In this document: piece by piece, positions 59,460-64,000 of the stretch | Layout of the letters: every line of letters starts with the position of its first letter | Numbering within the stretch: position 1 is the stretch's first letter | NCBI GenBank assembly: GCA_003313425.1 | Contig: NHZP01000004.1 | Location: forward strand, 2,108,001-2,172,000 | From: Pseudopyrenochaeta lycopersici | Lineage: Eukaryota > Ascomycota > Dothideomycetes > Pleosporales > Pseudopyrenochaetaceae | DNA: 64,000 nucleotides | Reading direction: 5' to 3' | Translations under genes and position numbers: made by a program | The notes under the pieces: generated by a model | What the model saw: only the letters and a program-made list of their open reading frames with translations | Database searches by the model: none | What the model was told of the DNA's origin: nothing

Positions 59460-62400
59460 TTATTTAGTTATAAGGTCCCTAGACGTGGCGCGTAAAGTAA
59501 GGCGTACTACGCAGAGTAAGGGTAAAGGCGAGTAATCTTAAGGCTATAGATGCGCGAATTAAGGCTAAAGGCGCGCAAATTAAGGCTAGAGGCGCGCAAA
59601 TTAAGGTAAATTAAGGCGCGCTAACTTAAGTAAAACTTTTTAGATACCTTCGTCGCCGCTAAGATACTCTTCTGCAGCTAGCCTATCCTTATTAAGTAGT
59701 AACTAATTTAGAAGTATATAATAAGTAGGTAGCTTAGGCTTATTAGGCTGTCGCTAATAAAACAGATAAGCGTTGTAGTTATTAGGGTACTTAGTTGCTA
59801 GATGCTAGGTAGGTTTTAGGTATCTAGTCTATTTAATTAGGTACTACTACTTACGCTTTTAGCAGCCTTTAACGCTAGTTTACTAGTAATTAAGAAAATT
59901 ATTAATAAGCTACTTATCTTAAACTTTGCTATTAGGATTAATTACCTTAACAGCTACTAGCTAAGCTAGCGCTTAATCTAGAAGCCCTTTTAAGGGCGCA
60001 GGCTAAAGAAGCTTAGGGTAAAATATAGGAAAAACTCTGCTGCCTAATATATCTAGTAGAAGGTCTAATTAATACGCCTAGCTATTATATATAACTCTTA
60101 TAACGCTGTAAGGCCCTACCTACTTAAGGTCTAGCTTCTTTAATTCCTGTTTAGTAGACTAATTAATTATATTAACTATAACTTAGTTTCTAATAGTATA
60201 CTTTAGTACTAATTAGTAAGAGGTATTAGTATAGTAAGCTTATTCCTATTAAGCCTATAGTATTTATTCTTATAAATAAGTAACTAGGTCCGCGTAGGTG
60301 TTTATAAGCTTATCTACTTAGATTTTATTACTAGCTATAGCGCTACTAAGCTTTTTATTATAGTTTTCCCTTAAGTATATACTACTATAAGGGTAATATC
60401 TAAGATCTATAAAGAATAGTATTATGCCTATAGAGGCGTTAACTATATTATTAGCCTAAAACTTAGTAACGTAAAGCTAGGCAGCCTAGTTAGTTTACGC
60501 GTAGTTAATATACTAATAAAGATAAATTTCTAAGGCTTAATTTACCCGCTTAGTCTACCTATCTGTTTTAGGGTAATAGGCTGTTAATAAGCGCTGTTAG
60601 ATACGCAGTCGCTTACAGACCTACCTCTAAAATTAACTAATAAAATTTAAACCGCGGTTAGAGATAATACTAAGAGGAATACTATATAATTTAAAGACCT
60701 TTATAAAGTACTTAGCAGCTTTAGCTATAGTACAGCTATACATAGGGAAAAAATACTATCTTTTTATAAGGTAGTCTATAATAATAAGGATATTCTTAAA
60801 AGTATAGCTATCTAGCTAAGAGGCAGGTAAATCTTAAATAAAATTAACTAAAATTTCTGTTTAGCGTCTATAAGGTACTAGCAGTAGCTATAAGTAACTA
60901 TGCTTACTATCCTAAGGGCTTTTTATTTAGTAATAAGTAGCGCACGCGTTATAATACTGTTTAATTAACAGGTGCATCTTTAGCTAGTAATACTGTAAGT
61001 ATATAAGGAAGAACGTGTTACGAGGGCCCTTATAACTAGTAATTTAATAGTCGTAATATAACTCTATAATGCGTTAGCGTAACTATAAGTTAGGAGGCAC
61101 GTAAAGCCTAGTCTTATCTATCTATAGGCGTTAGGAAGCTCCTTTACCTGTGCTTAATAGGTCTGCAGTAGAGAAGTAGTAGCTATTCTTATAAAACTAT
61201 AATAGTAATTTAGTAGTTTCTATATTAATAGCTTTAAAGGCCTTTTTAGCTATAGTATTATTAGCGTACGCGGCGTTTAAGATTTCTTCTATTAACTAAT
61301 AGTTGTCCTTATAATAGAGTAGTAAAGGATCTATTATACTATTAATAGGCGTAAAATTATTATTATTATTATTAAATTCCGCAGGAAAGTCTATTCTATA
61401 AGCGCAGGTAAAGTAAAATTATACTACCTTAGCTTATTCTTAGGATATTTAGTCTAGGGACTTAGGTTAACTAAGAGCTAAGGCGCGTAAGGCTGTTATA
61501 ACTACTAGTTACATACCTAGGGAGAGTACTTAGAGTCTAAGAATAGCAGCCTATATACTGTAATAAGGGTCTTCTACGTCTGTTAGAGTATCTTAAGGTT
61601 AATAGCTTAAAGCATCTACTTTACTATTAGTTTCCTTAGGAGTATAGATAATCTTAAAGTTAAACTAGCTAAGAAATAAAGACTACTATACTTACTATTA
61701 GCTAAGTTTTTTAGTTATTATAAACTATTCTAAGTTCTTATAGTTTATTATTACCTATATTAGTTAAGAAGAGCCTATAAGTTTAAGCTCCTATTCCTTA
61801 AATACCTATATAATTACTATAAGTTTAAGATTATAGATATTATAGTTATACTCTACTAAGAAGTATTTCTTTAAAAAGAAAGTAATAAGTTATAAGACGT
61901 CCTTATTATTATATTACTTTATAACCCTACCTAATACTTATCCTAACGTATTAGTAAAGATATAGATTTACTTAGTAGGATTAAAATACTTTAATACTAC
62001 GCCTATATAAAATACTACTTTAAGAGCTTTAAAAGCTTTTACTTCTTCTTCTCTTTATATAATTAGCTTATAATAAACCTTCTTATAAGTAAGTTTATTA
62101 AGATTACTACTTTTCTTTTCTATAATAGTAGCCTTAATAAGGCGTATAAGTAGTAACGCTATCTTTAAGTAGCCTTTAATAAAGCGCTAAGAGACGCTAG
62201 TATACTTAAGGAAAGTAAGTATATCTTAGGTAGTCTTTAGTATTTCCTATTACTATACAGCCTTAATCTTCTCTAGGTTAATTTTAATACTCTTATTTAT
62301 AATTATTATACTTAGGAACTTAATATAGTCTATATAAAGTTCTAATTTACGCAAGTCTATATAGAACTCTTTTTTCTTAAGGCGCGTAAGTACCTTTTTA

Positions 62401-62593
62401 ATATACTTTATATAGGCTTCTACTAATTCTAAGAAAACTAAGATATTATCTAGATAAGTAGTATAAAACTTATTAAAGTACTTAAAAAGAGCGCTATTAA
62501 TTACCTTTTAAAATATAGCTAGAGTATTATAGAGGCCTATAAGTATTACGCAGTATTAATAAGTACCCTAATACGTAGAGAAAGTAGTAAGCT
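59460..62593 (-). pseudogene. W pol (RT, RNase H, integrase), RIP-mutated
   Basis: The minus-strand frame reads gypsy RT at its right end: GTYQYCVILIGLYNT, VINSALFKYFNKF, YLDNILVFLE (active site near 62441-62463), LYIDYIKFLSIII, and IKINLEKIKAV. An RNase H region and, further left (about 59.5-61 kb), integrase-like sequence follow, less readable. The RT is cut between KLTTF and the upstream palm by V1. Confidence 0.75.
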
Positions 62594-62824
62594 TGTAACA
62601 AAGTATTATGAATTTAAACCTTAGTATTATAGCATGGTTGCGCTAGACCTTTTCGGGGGCTAGCGCACACCGCGACGGACCTACTTAAAACCTGCGCTAG
62701 CTGCGCAGAGCAAGAATAATAAGTATTATTCTCTCCTATAGCTAAGTAACAGTAATACAGAACTATCTCTTTACTATTATCTGTAGTATAAAGTAAGTAC
62801 TATTACCTAAAGCTATACGTTATA
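62594..62824 (+). repeat. V1 5' LTR (231 bp)
   Basis: Begins TGTAACAAAG and ends TACGTTATA (from CGTTACA). It holds the GC-rich core GGTTGCGCTAGACC..CGCACACCGCGACGG that survives RIP. Confidence 0.82.
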
Positions 62825-62939
62825 TATTAATACTTCTCTATATAATAGTCTAAAGATAGTTCCCCCTACGTAATCTAGTAAATAGGCCGCCTCTACTAGT
62901 AAAACGCCTAACCCTCTTATTAAAGTTAACCCGCAGGTA

Positions 62940-64000
62940 GATAAAGAACTACTAACTCTTAGCGCGAGCACGCCTTTAACTCTTAAGGAGCGTATCCTAG
63001 CTACTAAAAAAAGACGCGATAAGCTCTAAGCGCTTCTACGCCTATACGTAATTAAGGAGGAAATTATATAGCTAGAAAGTATTAAACATAACTTTACTCT
63101 AGCCTTATTAGTAGATAGAACTCCTAAAGTTTAGGTTATAAAGGCGCGTAAGAGGAGCGCACCTAACGCGTTCTTACTTCTACACGTAAAACGTACGCTT
63201 AAACCTAGAGATCTATCTAAATACTAAGAAAGGAACTTAAAGGAATATTATAAGTTTTTTTACTTATATAAAGTAGTATTTTAACTCTTACTATAAGAAT
63301 TTTATCTTAATAATAATAAAGTTATCTAGGCTATATAGTACCTAAGAAGAGACTTAAGAGACCTTTAGTATATATACTATAAGCGCGTATTTAAAGTAAA
63401 TAGAGTAATACCTACCTAGGAATACTTTAAGTAATATATACTTAACTTACTATCTAACCTAATTAATTACAGCCTTAAAGTAGCTATAGCGCATGCTTAG
63501 GCTATATAGTAGAAAGACTAGACTATTTAGTCCTTTATAACCTACCTTAATATTATTAAAAATTAACTTACACCTTATACTAAGGTATAAAGAGTTTAGT
63601 ACCTCTTCTTAAAGTTAAAGCCTAAATTATAGAGGGCTATTACTAACTACTACTAGATTCCTATAACTAGAGAGGATTTAATAGTATTAGGCTCTATACT
63701 TAAGTAGAACCTACGCTAAGCTCTACTAACGTAAGACTAGTATATACGTAATATATTTAAGGGAAAATCCTAAGAAAGTACTCTAAAATATAAACTAAAT
63801 AAGCCTTCCTATAGACTATAGAATAAAAGCAGGGTTACTTACTTTAATTATAAGAAGGTTAGATACTACGCTAATAAGTACTAAAGTAGTAATCTAAACT
63901 ACCTTCTAGTACGCATTAACTAGACAGGAAAAAGTTAAGCCTTACTAGTAATCTAAGAATAGTAAGGCGTATACCTATTAATATTTTACTAAGTATAAAG
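62940..64000 (+). pseudogene. V1 gag with zinc knuckle
   Basis: A plus-strand frame reads ERILATKKRRDKLQALLRLY, then KPRDLSKYQERNLKEYYKF, IQAIQYLRRDLRDL and PITREDLIVLGS. These match fungal gypsy Gag proteins in type. At 63840-63881 it reads YFNYKKVRYYANKY, which becomes CX2CX4HX4C when RIP is reversed. Stops are TAG/TAA. Pol lies outside the window. Confidence 0.75.

Larger units (their letters stand above)
58966..62593 (-). mobile_element. W: minus-strand gypsy element, interrupted by V1
   Basis: A 228-bp LTR at 58966-59193 is followed on the plus strand by a C run (the purine tract of the minus strand) and then a degraded pol read right to left. The 5' part lies beyond V1, outside the window. 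The LTR keeps CpA sites while pol is RIP-saturated. Confidence 0.75.
62594..64000 (+). mobile_element. V1: 5' end of a gypsy element, cut by window end
   Basis: A 231-bp LTR (62594-62824) of the same length and sequence family as the solo LTR at 26654 is followed by leader and gag on the plus strand. It is inserted in the W RT. Left flank AAGCT; the partner is outside the window. Confidence 0.8.

Noticed and set aside
1..64000. tRNA, rRNA or other structured RNA genes
   Set aside because: No cloverleaf-like A/B box pairs or rRNA signatures could be recognised by eye. A covariance-model search would decide.

Overview
The window looks like part of a filamentous ascomycete chromosome. A Dothideomycete is my guess from gene style, and nothing here proves it. 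A short gene island of normal composition (about 43.9-52.8 kb) sits in AT-rich transposon debris. The debris carries the marks of repeat-induced point mutation (RIP). CpA/TpG has become TpA on both strands, Trp, Gln and Arg codons have become stops inside frames that are otherwise open, and CpG is largely kept. Host introns are 45-60 bp with GT..AG ends, typical of Pezizomycotina. I see no rRNA, tRNA or CRISPR.

Left block (1-15.9 kb). The edge holds the 5' end of a minus-strand LTR element (U1: LTR, leader with 40-bp repeats, gag). It is inserted in an old Ty3/gypsy chromovirus copy (Z0), which also carries a complete younger copy of the same family (Z1, 2041-8769, duplication GTTAA). Z0 lies in a Copia relic, which lies in a Tc1/mariner relic. 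Then come a Copia-like gag, a terminal-inverted-repeat element (13254-15516), and two inverted solo LTRs of one family, each with its own perfect target duplication.

Central nest (15.9-41.6 kb). Element X (15894-41589) is interrupted by element Y (23388-37275, minus, duplication AGGGG). Y is interrupted by a 231-bp solo LTR (26654-26884) and by a complete second chromovirus Z2 (28152-34880, minus, duplication TTAGT). A Z solo LTR, a possible hAT relic and a degenerate telomere-like tract lead to the island.

Gene island. An amino-acid permease (minus, 8 exons), a 72-residue three-exon hypothetical gene (plus), a CorA-like Mg2+ transporter with GMN motif (plus, 4 exons) and a 1069-residue protein kinase with a repeat-like C-terminal half (minus, 5 exons). 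Every exon chain below stays in frame when joined.

Right block (52.9-64 kb). A minus-strand element U2 (LTR 53534-53912) runs to 58965. It is interrupted by a pogo/Fot1-type transposon (54759-56536) and an X-related solo LTR (57983-58518). A minus-strand gypsy element W starts at 58966, and a plus-strand gypsy element V1 (from 62594) is inserted in its reverse transcriptase.

Most notable point: X and U2 both carry, just upstream of the polypurine tract and 3' LTR, a long extra ORF of one family. Allowing for RIP, its conserved motifs match the iron and 2-oxoglutarate ligands of 2OG-Fe(II) dioxygenases. Separately, the Z chromoviruses carry a long antisense ORF between pol and the 3' LTR.
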